Positions 11,061 through 21,639 of a DNA stretch of 64,000 nt are shown here, one piece after another; positions within the stretch are counted from its first letter, which is position 1, and every line of letters begins with the position of its first letter. The stretch is from contig NC_091325.1 of assembly GCF_038502225.1 (NCBI RefSeq), positions 32,432,956-32,496,955 of the forward strand, in the 5' to 3' direction. The stretch comes from Cherax quadricarinatus (lineage: Eukaryota; Arthropoda; Malacostraca; Decapoda; Parastacidae). Both the position numbers and the translations under genes were made by a program. The notes below the pieces were generated by a model. The model searched no databases and was not told the DNA's origin. It saw nothing but the letters and a program-made list of their open reading frames with translations.

Positions 11061-12430
11061 TTAAACATAGCCTTTGCTGATTCCTTATCATTGTCTTGAT
11101 CTCCCGGTGCTCTGGTCAGGCCTCTGCAGGGGACGTATCACCTTCTCTACCTTCCCCCCACCTCCACTTACTGCGGTCCCTCTGCCCAGCAACATGCCAC
11201 TTTCATTCCTCGACATTTCTTGGTGACTTGATAGAGCCTCAACACTGGACTTTAAACCAATATCCCATTGCTGGATATTGATGTACCTGCTTCTGATGAA
11301 ATAACCCTTCCTCTCTTTGGCTCTATAACTTGCTTCAGCATTTTCTGTTCATCTTAAAGGTTTCGTATCCTGGCTTCTGCAGATTTGACTCACAGTTCCC
11401 ACTTCTTGTTCTCAGCAGTCATCATCTCCTCCATTTTAGGGACAAGTTCTCCTACCTGTCCACCTGGAGAGTATTCCGGGGATCAACACTTCCGCTGCCC
11501 GGTCCATGACCATATTCCTTCCCAGTACTTGTTCCATCCTGTGCGTGTGTGCTCACCTATATGTGGCTGCAGGAGACAGTGACGTCGTAAGGAGAGGGCG
11601 AGGGGGGGGAGGGGGGGGACCGCCCCGGGTGACACAATTTACAGGGTGACACCATAGAGCCTCTAAAGAAGGTTACACTAATGCCCAAAACAGTACTGCA
11701 CCAACATAAGAGAAGAATCCTTCGTTTCTGTATAGCCTATTATACGATTACAGAGTACAAATAGGCCTATATAGGGAAAATCATTGATTTTGATGATGTG
11801 ATAGATGATTTTGCAGGATTGAAGGCAAGGAAATAAAAGATCAGATTCACTGAGAAGTTACCTGTACTCAAGGTCAAATCGGAACTAGTGTTTCTCTGAC
11901 ATTGTAATGTTTTTCTTTATTTTTATTTTTTTTCCATTGTTAAAGGTAAATATATGTAGGATCTGTTGCCTGTACTCAAAGCGGTATTTGAGTTTATGTT
12001 TCTTCAATATTACTACGACTATTTTTTTTATCATTAATAAAGTTGAGAAATATTCTCGTGTTCAGTTTAAGGCCCTTAAACGTTCTCATTGCCAAACTTA
12101 AGTCACTGGTCATGCAGTAGTGACGTAACTGGAGTTTACTACCCCTATCCCCCCGCCCTGGGGTTTCATAGGAGAGACACCAAAGATGCCACCCCGGGTG
12201 ATATCAAAGATTCCGCCAGGGTTGACACCAACCCTAGCGACGCCTATGCCTAGTCCAGCCCTTTCGTTGATTAATTGCAGTAAGATCACAAAGAAAATCA
12301 TGGAGTCTTTGAATTTCCTTGTTACTAGAGAGTACTTGTGTATTATATATATAATTTCAATACCATTTACAATAATGCTGAAATCATTTGACTTCCCACG
12401 TGCGTCGCAGCTCAGAGCCATCTCTCTCAC
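11060..12430. other. Unclassified non-coding interval with a G-tract and a paired repeat motif
   Basis: No coding gene seen. Near 11605-11665 a G-rich run is followed by CCGCCCCGGGTGACAC and a second GGGTGACACC. Near 12165-12240 similar phrases recur (GAGACACC, CCACCCCGGGTGATATC, GGGTTGACACC). They may be paired ends of a decayed DNA transposon, but I could not define inverted termini or a target duplication. Confidence 0.35.
11460..11525 (-). mobile_element. Short 3'-end fragment of LINE family D
   Basis: CACCTGGAGAGTATTCCGG and the following ~45 bp match the start of the LINE D 3' terminus at 30801 (ACCTGGAGAGAGTTCCGGGG, then a GCCCGGTC...TGAC phrase). This is a stub with no coding sequence. 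Confidence 0.65.
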
Positions 12431-12433
12431 TCG

Positions 12434-15400
12434 GCAAACAGGCATAGAGACGGGCAGACAGAAGCAGGCATAGACGGGCAGACAGAAGCAGGCATTGAGA
12501 CGGGCAGACAGAAGAGGGCATAGAGACTGGCAGACAGAAGAAGGCATAGAGACGGGCAAACAGAAGCAGGCATAGAGGCGGGCAGACAGAAGCAAGCATA
12601 GAGAGGGGCAGACAGAAGCAGGCATAGAGACGGGCAGACAGAAGAAGGCATGGAGACGGGCAGATAAAAGCAGGCAAAGAGACCGGCAGACAGAAGCAGA
12701 CATGGAGACGGGCAGACAGAAGCAGGCATAAATACGGGCAGACAGAAACAGGCATAGAGACGGGCAGACAGAAGCAGGCATAGAGACGGGCAAACAGATG
12801 CAGGTGTATACGGGCAGACAGAAGCAAGCATAGAGACTGGCAGACAGAAACATGCATAGAGATGGGCAGACAGAAGCAGGCATAGAGACGGGCAGACAGA
12901 AGCAGGCATAGAGACAGGCAGACAAAAGCAGGCATAGAGACGGGTAGACAGAAGCAGGCATAGAGACGGGCAGACAGAAGCAGGCAAAGAGACTGGCAGA
13001 CAGAAGCAGGCATAGAGATGGGCAGACAGAAGCAGGCACAGAGACGGGCAGACAGAAGCAGGCATAGAGACGGGCAGACAGAAGCAGGCATAGAGACGGG
13101 TAGACAGAAGCAGGCATAGAGACGGGCAGACAGAAGCAGGCATAGAGACTGGCAGACAGAAGCAGGCATAGAGACGGGCAGACACAAGCAGGCATAGAGA
13201 CGGGCAGACAGAAGCAGGCATAGAGACGGGCAGACAGAAGCAGGCATAGAGACTTGCAGACAGAAGCAGGCATTGAGACGGGCAGACAGAAGGCATAGAG
13301 ACGGGTAGACACAAGCAGGAATAGACACGGGCAGACACAAGCAGGCAGAGAGACGGGCAGACAGAAGCAGGCATAGAGACGGGCAGACAGAAGCAGGCAT
13401 AGAGACGGGTAGACACAAGGAGGCATAGAGACAGGCAGACAGAAGCAGGTATAGAGACGGGCAGACAGAAGCAGGCATAGAGACGGGCACACAGAAGCAG
13501 ACATACAGGCAGGCAGACAGAAGCATGAATGGAGACGGGCAGACAGAAGCAGGCATAGAGACGGGAAGACAGAAGAAGGCATAGAAACGGGCAGACAGAA
13601 TGAGGCATAAAGACTGGCAGACAGAAGCAAGCATAGAGACGGGCAGACAGAAGCAGGCATAGACGGGCAGACAGAAGCAGGCATAGAGACTAGCAGACAG
13701 AAGCACGCACAGAGACGGAGAGACAGAAGCAGGCAAGGAGACGGGCAGACAGAAGCAGGCATAGAGACGGGCAGACAGAAGCAGGCATAGAGACGGGCAG
13801 ACACAAGCAGGCACAGAGACGGGCAGACACAAGCAGACATAAACACGGGTAGACACAAGGAGGCATAGAGATTGGCAGACAGAATTAGGCATAGAGACGG
13901 GCAGGCAGAAACAGGCATAGAGAAAGGCAGACAAAAGCAGGCATAGACGGGCAGAGAGAAGCAGGCATTGAGACGGGCAGACAGAAGCAGGCATAGAGAC
14001 GGGCAGACAGAAGAAGGCATGGAGACGGGCAGATAAAAGGAGGCAAAGAGACCGGTAGACAGAAGCAGGCATAGAAACGGGCAGACAGAAGCAGGCATAA
14101 ATACGGGCAGACAGAAGAAAGCATAGAGACGGGCAGACAGAAGCAGGCATAGAGCCGAACAAACAGAAGCAGGCATAGAGACGGGCAGACAGAAGCAGGC
14201 ATAGAAACGGGCAGACAGAAAGAGGCATAAAGACTGGCAGACAGTAGCAGGCATAGAAACGGGCAGACAGAAGCAGGCATAGAGACGGTCAGACAGAAGC
14301 AGGCATGAAGACGGGCAAACATAAGCAGGCACAGAGACGGGCAGACAGATGCAGTCATAGACGGGCAGACAGAATCAGGCATAGAGACTGGCAGACAGAA
14401 GCAGGCATAGAGACGGGCAGACAGAAGCAGGCATAGAGACGGGCAGACAGAAGCAGGCATAGAGACGGGCAGACAGAAGCAGGCATAGAGACGGGCAGAC
14501 AGAAGCAGGCATAGAGACGGGCAGACAGAAGCAGGCATAGAGACGGGCAGACAGAAGCAGGCATAGAGACGGGAAGACAGAAGCAGGCATAGAGACGGGT
14601 AGACAGAAGCAGGCATAGAGACGGGCAGACAGAAGCAAGCATAGAGACGAACAGACAGAAGCAGGCAAAGACGACCAGACAGAAGCAGGCATAGAGGCTG
14701 GCAGACAGAAGCAGGCATAGAGACGGGCAGACATAAGCAGGCATAGAGACTGGCAGACAGAAGCAGGCATTGAGACGGGCAGACACAAGCAGGCATAGAG
14801 ACGGGCAGACAGAAGCAGGCATAGAGACGGGCAGACACAAGCAAGCATAGACACGGGCAGACACAAACAAGCATAGAGACGGGTAGACACAAGGAGGCAT
14901 AGAGACAGGCAGACAGAATTAGGCATAGAGACGGGCAGGCAGAAACAGGCATAGAGACAGGCAGACAGAAGCAGGCATAGACGGGCAGAGAGAAGCAGGC
15001 ATTGAGACGGGCAGACAGAAGCAGGCATAGAGACGGGCAGACAGAAGCAGGCATAGAGACGGGCAGACAGAAGCAGGCATAGACGGGCAGACAGAAGCAG
15101 ACATTGAGACGGGCAGACAGAAGCAGGCATGGAGACTGGCGGACAGAAGCAGGTATAGAGACGGGTAGACACAAGCAGGCAAAGAGACGGGCAGACACAA
15201 GCAGGCATAGAGACGGGCAGACAGAAGCAGGCATTGAGACGGGCAGACAGAGGCAGGCATAGAGCCGAACAAACAGAAGCAGGCATAGAGACGGGCAGAC
15301 AGAAGCAGGCAGAGAGACTGGCAGACAGAAGTAGGCATGGAGACGGGCAGACAGAAGCAAGCATAGAGACGGACAGACAGAAGCAGGCATAGAGACGGGC

Positions 15401-18201
15401 AGACAGATTCAGGCATAGAGACGGGCAAACAGAAGCAGGCATAGAGACATGCAGACAGAAGCAGGCATAGAGACGGGCAGACAGAAGCAGGCATAGAGAC
15501 GGGCAGACAGAAACAGGCAAAGAGACGGGAAGACAGAAGCAGGCATAGAGACGGGCAGACAGAAGCAGACATAAAGACAAGCAGACAGAAACAGGCATAA
15601 AGACTGGCAGACAGAAGCAGGCATAGAGACGGGCAGACAGAAGCAGGCATTGAGACGGGAAGGGCATAGAGACGGGCAGACAGAAGCAGGCATAGAGACG
15701 GGCAGACAGAAGCAGGCATAGAGACGGGCAGACAGAAGCAGGCATAGAGACGGGTAGACAGAAGCAGGCATAGAGACGGGCAGACAGAAGCAGGCATAGA
15801 GACGGGTAGACAGAAGCAGGCATAGAGACGGGCAGACAGAAGCAGGCATAATGACTGTCAAACAGAAGCAGGCATTGAGACTGGCAGACTGAAGCAGGTA
15901 TAGAGACGGGTAGACACAAGTAGGCAAAGAGACGGGCAGACACAAACAGGCATAGAGACGGGCAGACAGAAGCAACCATTGAGACGGACAGACAGAAGAG
16001 GGCATAGAGACTGGCAGACAGAAGAAGGCATGGAGACGGGCACACAGAAGAAGGCATAGAGACGGGCAGACAGAAGCAAGGCAGACGGAAGCAGGCATAG
16101 AGGGCAGACAGAAACAAGGAGACGGGCAGACAGAAGCAGGCATAGACTGCCAGAGAGAAGCAGGCATAGAGACGGGCAGACAGAAGCAGGCGTAGAGACG
16201 GGCAGACAGAAGCAGGCATAGAGACGGGCAGACAGCAGGCATAGAGACAGACAGAAGCAGGCATAGAGATGGGCAGACAGAAGCAGGCATAGAGACGGGC
16301 AGACGGAAGCAGGCATAGAGTCTGGCAGATTGAAGCAGGCATTGAGACTGGCAGACAGAAGCAGGCATAGAGACGGGCAGACAGAAGCAGGCATAGAGAC
16401 GGGCAAACAGAAGCAGGCATAGACGGGCAGACAGAAGCATGCATAGAGACTGGCAGACAGAAGCAGGCATAGAGACGGGCAGACAGAAGCAGGCATAGAG
16501 ACGGGCAGACAGAAGCAGGCATAGAGACTGGCAGACAGAAGCAGGCATAGAGACGGGCAGACAGAAGCAGGCATAGAGACGGGCAGACAGAAGCAGGCAT
16601 AGAGACGGGCAGACAGAAGCAGGCATAGAGACGGGCAGACAGAAGTAGGCATGGAGACGGGGCAGATAGAAGAAGCAGGCAAAGAGACCGGGCAGACAGA
16701 AGCAGGAGACGGGCATAGAGACGGGCAGACAGATGCAGGCATAGAGATTCGGGACACAGGCATAGAGACGGACAGACAGAAGCAGGCATAGAGACGGGCA
16801 GACAGATTCAGGCATAGAGACGGGCAAACAGATACAGGTATAGAGGGGCAGACAGAAGCAAGCATAGAGACTGGCAGACAGAAGCAGGCATAGAGATTGA
16901 CAGACAGAAGAGGGCATAGAGACGGGCAGACAGAAGAGGGCATAGAGACTGGCAAACAGAAGAAGGCATAGAGACGGGTAGACAGAATCAGGCATAGGGA
17001 CGTGCAGACAGAAGCAGGCATAAAGAAGGGCAGACAGAAGCAGGCAAAGAGACTGGCAGACAGAAGCAGGCATAAAGACGGGCATTCACAAGCAGGCATA
17101 GAGACGGGCAGACACAAGCAGGCATATAGACGGGCAGACAGAAGCAGGCATAGAGACGGGCAGACAGAAGCAGGCATAGAGACTGGCAGACAGTAGCAGG
17201 CATTGAGACGGGCAGACAGAAGGCATAGAGACTGGTAGACAAAGCAGGAATAGACACGGGCATTCACAAGCAGGCATAGAGACGGGCAGATAGAGACAGA
17301 CAGAAGCATGCAATGCAGGCATAGAGACTGGTAGACAAAGCAGGAATAGACACGGGCAGACTTAAGCAGGCACAGAGACGGGCAGACACAAGGAGGCATA
17401 GAGACAGGCAGACAGAAGCAGGTATAGAGACGGGCAGACAGAAGCAGGCATAGAGACGGGCACACAGAAGCAGACATAGAGGCGGGCAGACAAAAGCATG
17501 AATGGAGACGGGCAGACAGAAGCGGGCATAGAGACGGGAAGACAGAAGCAGGCATAGAGACTGGCAGACAGAAGCAGGCATTGAGACGGGCAGACACAAG
17601 CAGGCATAGAGACGGGCAGACAGAAGCAGGCATAGAGACGGGCAGACACAAGCAGGCATGGAGACGGGCAGACATAAGCAGGCAGACAGAAGAAGCAGGC
17701 ACAGAGACGGGCAGACACAAGCAGGCATAGAAACGGGCAGACACAAGGAGGCATAAACACTTGTAGACACAAGGAGGCATAGAGACAAGCAGACAGAATT
17801 AGGCATAGAGACGGGCAGGCAGAAACAGGCATAGAGACAGGAAGACAGAAGCAGGCATTGAGACGGGCAGACAGAAGCAGGCATAGAGACGGGCAGACAG
17901 AAGAAGGCATGGAGACGGGCAGATAAAAGCAGGCAAAGAGACCGGTAGACAGAAGCAGGCATAGAAACGGGCAGACAGAAGCAGGCATAGAGACAGGCAG
18001 TAGAGACGGGCAAACAGATGCAGGTGTATAGACGGGCAGACAGAAGCAGGCATAGAGACGGGCAGACAGAAGCAGGCATAGATACGGGCAGACAGAAGCA
18101 GGCATAGAGACGGGCAGACAGAAGCAGGCATAGAGACGGGCAGACAGAAGCAGGCATAGAGACGGGAAGACAGAAGCAGGCATAGAGACGGGCAGACAGA
18201 C
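12434..18201. repeat. 26-bp satellite array, ~220 copies (5.77 kb)
   Basis: Consensus unit GCAGGCATAGAGACGGGC followed by AGACAGAA, 26 bp, with roughly 5-15% divergence between copies and occasional 18-24-bp units. 26 is not a multiple of 3 and the minus strand of the consensus has no stop codon, so three units encode a 26-residue cycle (MPASVCPSLCLLL... type) in every minus-strand frame. That produces overlapping open frames of up to about 800 codons. These are repeat artefacts: no non-repeat domain and a different breakpoint in each frame. Local variants (ACACAAGCAGG, TAGACGGGC) recur in groups, suggesting block amplification. Confidence 0.97.
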
Positions 18202-18489
18202 TGGGCTTTCATCCCACTACTACTACCAAATAATAACGCCTCCTTAACAGTTAACAACGTCTCCTTTCACCATCACTGCTTCACAAACCTGACTATCACA
18301 CCTGAACATGACTGGAGAATGACTCATTTGATGGACTTCACAGTGGGAGAAGCGGTGTAGTTCTCTGAACACACGGCTCAGGCTGCCATTGGGTGGCATT
18401 ATTCCCAACACGTCAATTTTATTTAATAAATAGTAACTTTCATTATTTTTGCAAATTGAAAATGGCAAAAAATACAGAGAAATTGATGA

Positions 18490-18840
18490 GTAAGTCACAT
18501 GTGCAACAGATGGGTATCTAAATTGTTGAAACGTTTCGTCTACGTGGTAGGCTTCATCAGTCAAATGCATAGGGAGATGTATTGTAGGCAGCAGGAGTAG
18601 TAGCGAGGTAAAGATGATGTAATCAGTCCATTAATCTTTGAGAAATAGAATAAGGTGGTCAGTCCTACAACCTGGGGAATAGTTCACTTCCATGGTCAGG
18701 AACCATATGAAGCTGAAGCATGAGAATGGAGTCTTCATACATACCGTCAACTCTGAGGTTCACTAGTAGAAGCAAGAAAGAACTGAGGAGCACTGTAGCA
18801 TCATAACTATGTCTTTTTACAGTGGACGTCATCCACTATT
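18490..18840 (-). mobile_element. Non-autonomous hammerhead-bearing (Penelope-type) repeat fragment
   Basis: Begins CACATGTGCAACAGATGGG, closely resembling the left ends of the insertions at 32150 (CACATGTGCAACATCTGGG) and 39876. It holds a hammerhead-like core and continues with ATGATGTAATCAGTCCATTA, like the ATGAGGTAATCAGTCCCTCA phrase following the hammerhead at 32264. No protein is encoded. Confidence 0.65.
18518..18570 (-). ncRNA. Hammerhead ribozyme-like motif 1
   Basis: On the minus strand: CTGATGA, one extra A, stem II GCCTAC/GTAGAC with a 3-nt loop and one C-A mismatch, then GAAACGTT. The flanks TTTGA and TCAAC can pair as stem I. The core is canonical apart from the extra A after A9. 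Confidence 0.6.
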
Positions 18841-18849
18841 TTGCTCAAA

Positions 18850-18945
18850 TACTAGTTAGGAATTTTGAGGGTTGGATTCTCGAGGGACTTACTTAATATG
18901 GACCAGTAGGCTTACTACAGTACTCCTCAATTATTACCTTCTTGC
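18850..18945 (+). mobile_element. 3'-UTR stub of LINE family E
   Basis: GGACTTACTTAATATGGACC and the next ~30 bp match the LINE E 3' UTR at 21580-21625 (GGACCTGCCTAGTATGGGCC, then CAGCAGGCCTCCTGCAGTG). Confidence 0.6.
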
Positions 18946-19113
18946 TACTATTAGTAAACCCTATACCCATTCTCCTGCTTCAGCTCCATATCGTTCCAGA
19001 CCATAAGTCTTCTCCAGGCTGAGGGACTGATTACCTCAAATTATTTCTTTAAGGCTGATGAAATGATTATATAATCTTTGAAAAAATAAATACAAAAGAA
19101 GTATAATGTAAAG

Positions 19114-19163
19114 CTTTATTGACAACGTTTCGCCCACACAGTGGGTTTCATCAAGTCACAAAC
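19114..19163 (-). ncRNA. Hammerhead ribozyme-like motif 2 (core variant)
   Basis: Minus strand: TTGATGA (C3 changed to T), AA, stem II CCCAC/GTGGG with TGT loop, CGAAACGTT. Flanks GTGAC and GTCAATAAAG can form stem I through GAC/GTC. The C3 substitution would be expected to impair cleavage. Confidence 0.5.
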
Positions 19164-19307
19164 GGATCTTTACCTCGCCACTACTCTTGCTACCTACCAT
19201 TCATTCTCCTCTGTATTTGACTGAAGCCTACCGTGTAGGAGATATGTTTCAACACTAAAGATAACTAACTGTCGTACTTGTGTTATACTCATCAACTTTT
19301 CGGTATT

Positions 19308-20215
19308 TTATTCTGGCCACTCAAGAAAAGGAATATTTCGTGAATCAAGAAATGATTCAACAGATTTCGGTGTGTGGAATGGTGCTCCATTCTGCATTAA
19401 ATGGAAAGTATTTGAAAGTATTTACGTATCTGAGGAAAGAGTATAGTTTTAAAAACTTTTCTACGTTGATCATGTTGCTTGGCATCATCAACAATATACA
19501 GCCTATCTGTACCTTTAATACTAATTACACACCAGATCATCACGGATGATGGGTGTTCAACGGTGCTCACGAGACATTCAGGATAGAATTCCTGTAACAT
19601 TTCTTACAAACTGATATTTGTCACACATTATTTGAAACACCGATTCATCACTAAAACAAATCTGCAAAAAGACTATGATAGACTTTTGTAGGTAGGAAAA
19701 ATGTTAAAACTTGCCACAAATTTTTGTTGAACATTCCAATCACTCATATTGAAACATATAGCTGAAAAACATCCACAATTATTAAACCCTGACTTACCGA
19801 TTTCTAGTCATCTGCAGTGAGGGTAAAGTACTTCTTTGTCCATTTTAAATGCTTTTCAGTCACTTCAGGCGTCAACTTTGGTTTCTGATGAGGGCGACAG
19901 ATTTTAGTCTGAAGTTACGTGCGCGTCTTCGCAGGGATCTCGTTCAAATATGAATATTCTCTTGATAGAGTTAGTGTTAAAGTTTCTCCTCTGATAATCT
20001 TCTATTTGTAAGTAGCTTCTAATAGATAAGTGTTTGTGCACTTAGGGTTGTCATCCTTTTCCGTCCACTTTTACCAGCTTGCTCCATTGTTAATAATTAA
20101 TTAATGCCAACTTATAAGCACTACTTCTTAAAACTTTCACCTTCTCATCTATTTTTTTATGAGAGTAACCTATTTCTGTCAGTAACGTCAGTGATACGTC
20201 TTTTGATTTGCCCAT
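19308..20215 (-). pseudogene. Tc1/mariner-family (Tc1-like) transposase pseudogene
   Basis: Reads from ATG at 20215-20213: MGKSKDVSLTLLTEIGYS (HTH N-terminus), KPKLTPEVTEKHLKW near 19885, FSDESVFQ (first catalytic Asp) near 19650, HPSSVMIWCVIS and GTDRLYIVDDAKQHDQRRKV near 19540-19450, LFPQIRKYF, then APFHTPKSVESFLDSRNI and FLEWPE ending at 19308. The NSPDLNPIE segment normally next is missing. Several frame changes and stops are present, and the second catalytic Asp of the usual DGAP motif reads Asn. About 300 codons remain of the usual ~340. I did not find terminal inverted repeats, so the element is a remnant. Confidence 0.85.
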
Positions 20216-20275
20216 TTTTTTTTTTTTGTAAATAGTGGGTACAACATCTAGCTTGGCTGGATGCGCCATTGTTAA

Positions 20276-20365
20276 GGATTGTGTGGTCTAGTGGTATAAA
20301 GCATCATGCGTTTTCGCTCATCATGAGGCGGGCCAAAATAGCATGGGTTCGACTCCTTGGCCAGT
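20276..20365 (+). other. tRNA-like module with A and B boxes (SINE head or tRNA pseudogene)
   Basis: TGGTCTAGTGGTATAA at 20284-20299 matches a pol III A box and GGTTCGACTCC at 20345-20355 is a perfect B box, about 45 bp apart. The T stem pairs only at its top (GG/CC), there is no acceptor-stem complementarity, and T runs follow, so a tRNA-derived SINE is more likely than a functional tRNA. Confidence 0.55.
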
Positions 20366-20554
20366 GCAGTGTTGTTTTTGATCAATATCACTCATTTCGT
20401 GGGTACAATAATATATACAAGCAATATCTTATTCAGCAAGTCTACTGATTAATAGTTAAGTGATGTTCCCACACTTGTAAGACTTCTGCTACTCCAAACA
20501 TTTAGGCATCTGGTTTTGAGGGTCGCTCTTGACTCATGAGGTCTTGCCGTATCA

Positions 20555-21638
20555 GCAAGTTAAATCCGAGTGGGGATCTGTAACAAGTGGCGTTCCACAG
20601 GGATCAGTCTTGGGCCCGTTGTTGTTTATAATATATATCAATGATCTTGATGAGGGAATTACTAGTGATATGAGCAAATTCGCCGATGACACAAAGATAG
20701 GTAGGATAATTGATTCAAACGTAGATGTTATGGAACTTCAGGAGGATTTAAACAAACTCTATTCTTGGTCAGAAAAGTGGCAGATGCAGTTCAATGTAGA
20801 TAAATGCAAGGTTCTGAAGCTTGGGAGTGCCCATAACCCTAGTACTTATAAGTTAAATGATGTAGAACTTAGCCATACAGATTGCGAAAAGGACTTGGGG
20901 GTTATGGTGAGCAGCAACCTTAAACCAAGACAGCAATGCCTAAGCGTACGTAATAAGGCAAATAGATTACTGGGATTTATATCAAGAAGTGTAAGCAACA
21001 GAAGTCCAGAGGTCATACTGCAGCTTTATACATCATTAGTAAGGCCTCACCTAGATAATGCAGCTCAGTTCTGGTCTCCATATTACAGAATGGACATAAA
21101 TTCGTTAGAAAACATTCAGCGTAGGATGACTAAATTAATACATAGCATTAGAAATCTTCCTTATGAAGAAAGATTGAAGACTCTTAAGTTACATTCACTT
21201 GTTAGACGAAGAATGAGGGGAGACCTGATCGAAGTGTATAAGTGGAAGATAGGTATTAATAAAGGGGATATTAATAGGGTCTTGAGGATGTCTCTCCAAG
21301 AGAGAACCCGCAGTAATGGATTTAAATTAGATAAGTTTAGATTTAGAAAGGACATAGGAAAGTATTGGTTTGGAAATAGGGTAGTTGATGAGTGGAACAG
21401 TCTACCTAGTTGGGTTATTGAGGATAGGACTTTGGGTAGTTTCAAATCTAGGTTGGATAAGTACATGAGTGGGAGGGGTTGGGTTTGAGTGGGACTTTCA
21501 CATCAGAGCTTATTTCTTGGGTGGCATTGAAAATTGGGTTGGGCAAATGTTTTGTTAGTGGGATGAATTGTAAAGGACCTGCCTAGTATGGGCCAGCAGG
21601 CCTCCTGCAGTGTTCCTCCTTTCTTATGTTCTTATGTT
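20555..21638 (+). mobile_element. LINE family E copy 1: 5'-truncated CR1-like LINE, 3' end
   Basis: About 1.08 kb from the RT palm to the 3' terminus. It joins unrelated sequence at about 20555 and ends in TTCTTATGTTCTTATG at 21621-21636, a short tandem (CTTATGTT) tail. It closely resembles the minus-strand copy at 32528-34162 and, more distantly, the 47381-48226 copy. Confidence 0.9.
20560..21488 (+). pseudogene. LINE E reverse transcriptase C-terminal part (intact frame, 5' truncated)
   Basis: Starts mid-domain with KSEWGSVTSGVPQGSVLGPL, then SKFADDTKIGRI with intact catalytic FADD, SWSEKWQMQFNVDKCKVLKL, KDLGVMVSSNLKPRQQ, LYTSLVRPHLDNAAQFWSPY, RRRMRGDLIEVYKWKIGINK, ending GSFKSRLDKYMSGRGWV. 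There is no internal stop over about 310 codons, which suggests a fairly recent insertion. With no N-terminal RT or endonuclease it cannot act by itself. The ATG at 20529 lies in flanking DNA and is not the native start. Confidence 0.88.
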
Positions 21639-21639
21639 T

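Noticed and set aside
11580..12260. DNA transposon bounded by GGGTGACACC-like phrases
   Set aside because: No matching inverted termini, target duplication or transposase could be identified; left as unclassified.
12434..18201. Very long minus-strand open frames encoding Cys/Leu-rich proteins
   Set aside because: They are translations of the 26-bp satellite, occur in all three frames and have no non-repeat domain, so I do not call genes.
20276..20365. Functional tRNA gene
   Set aside because: A and B boxes are present but the acceptor stem and most of the T stem do not pair.
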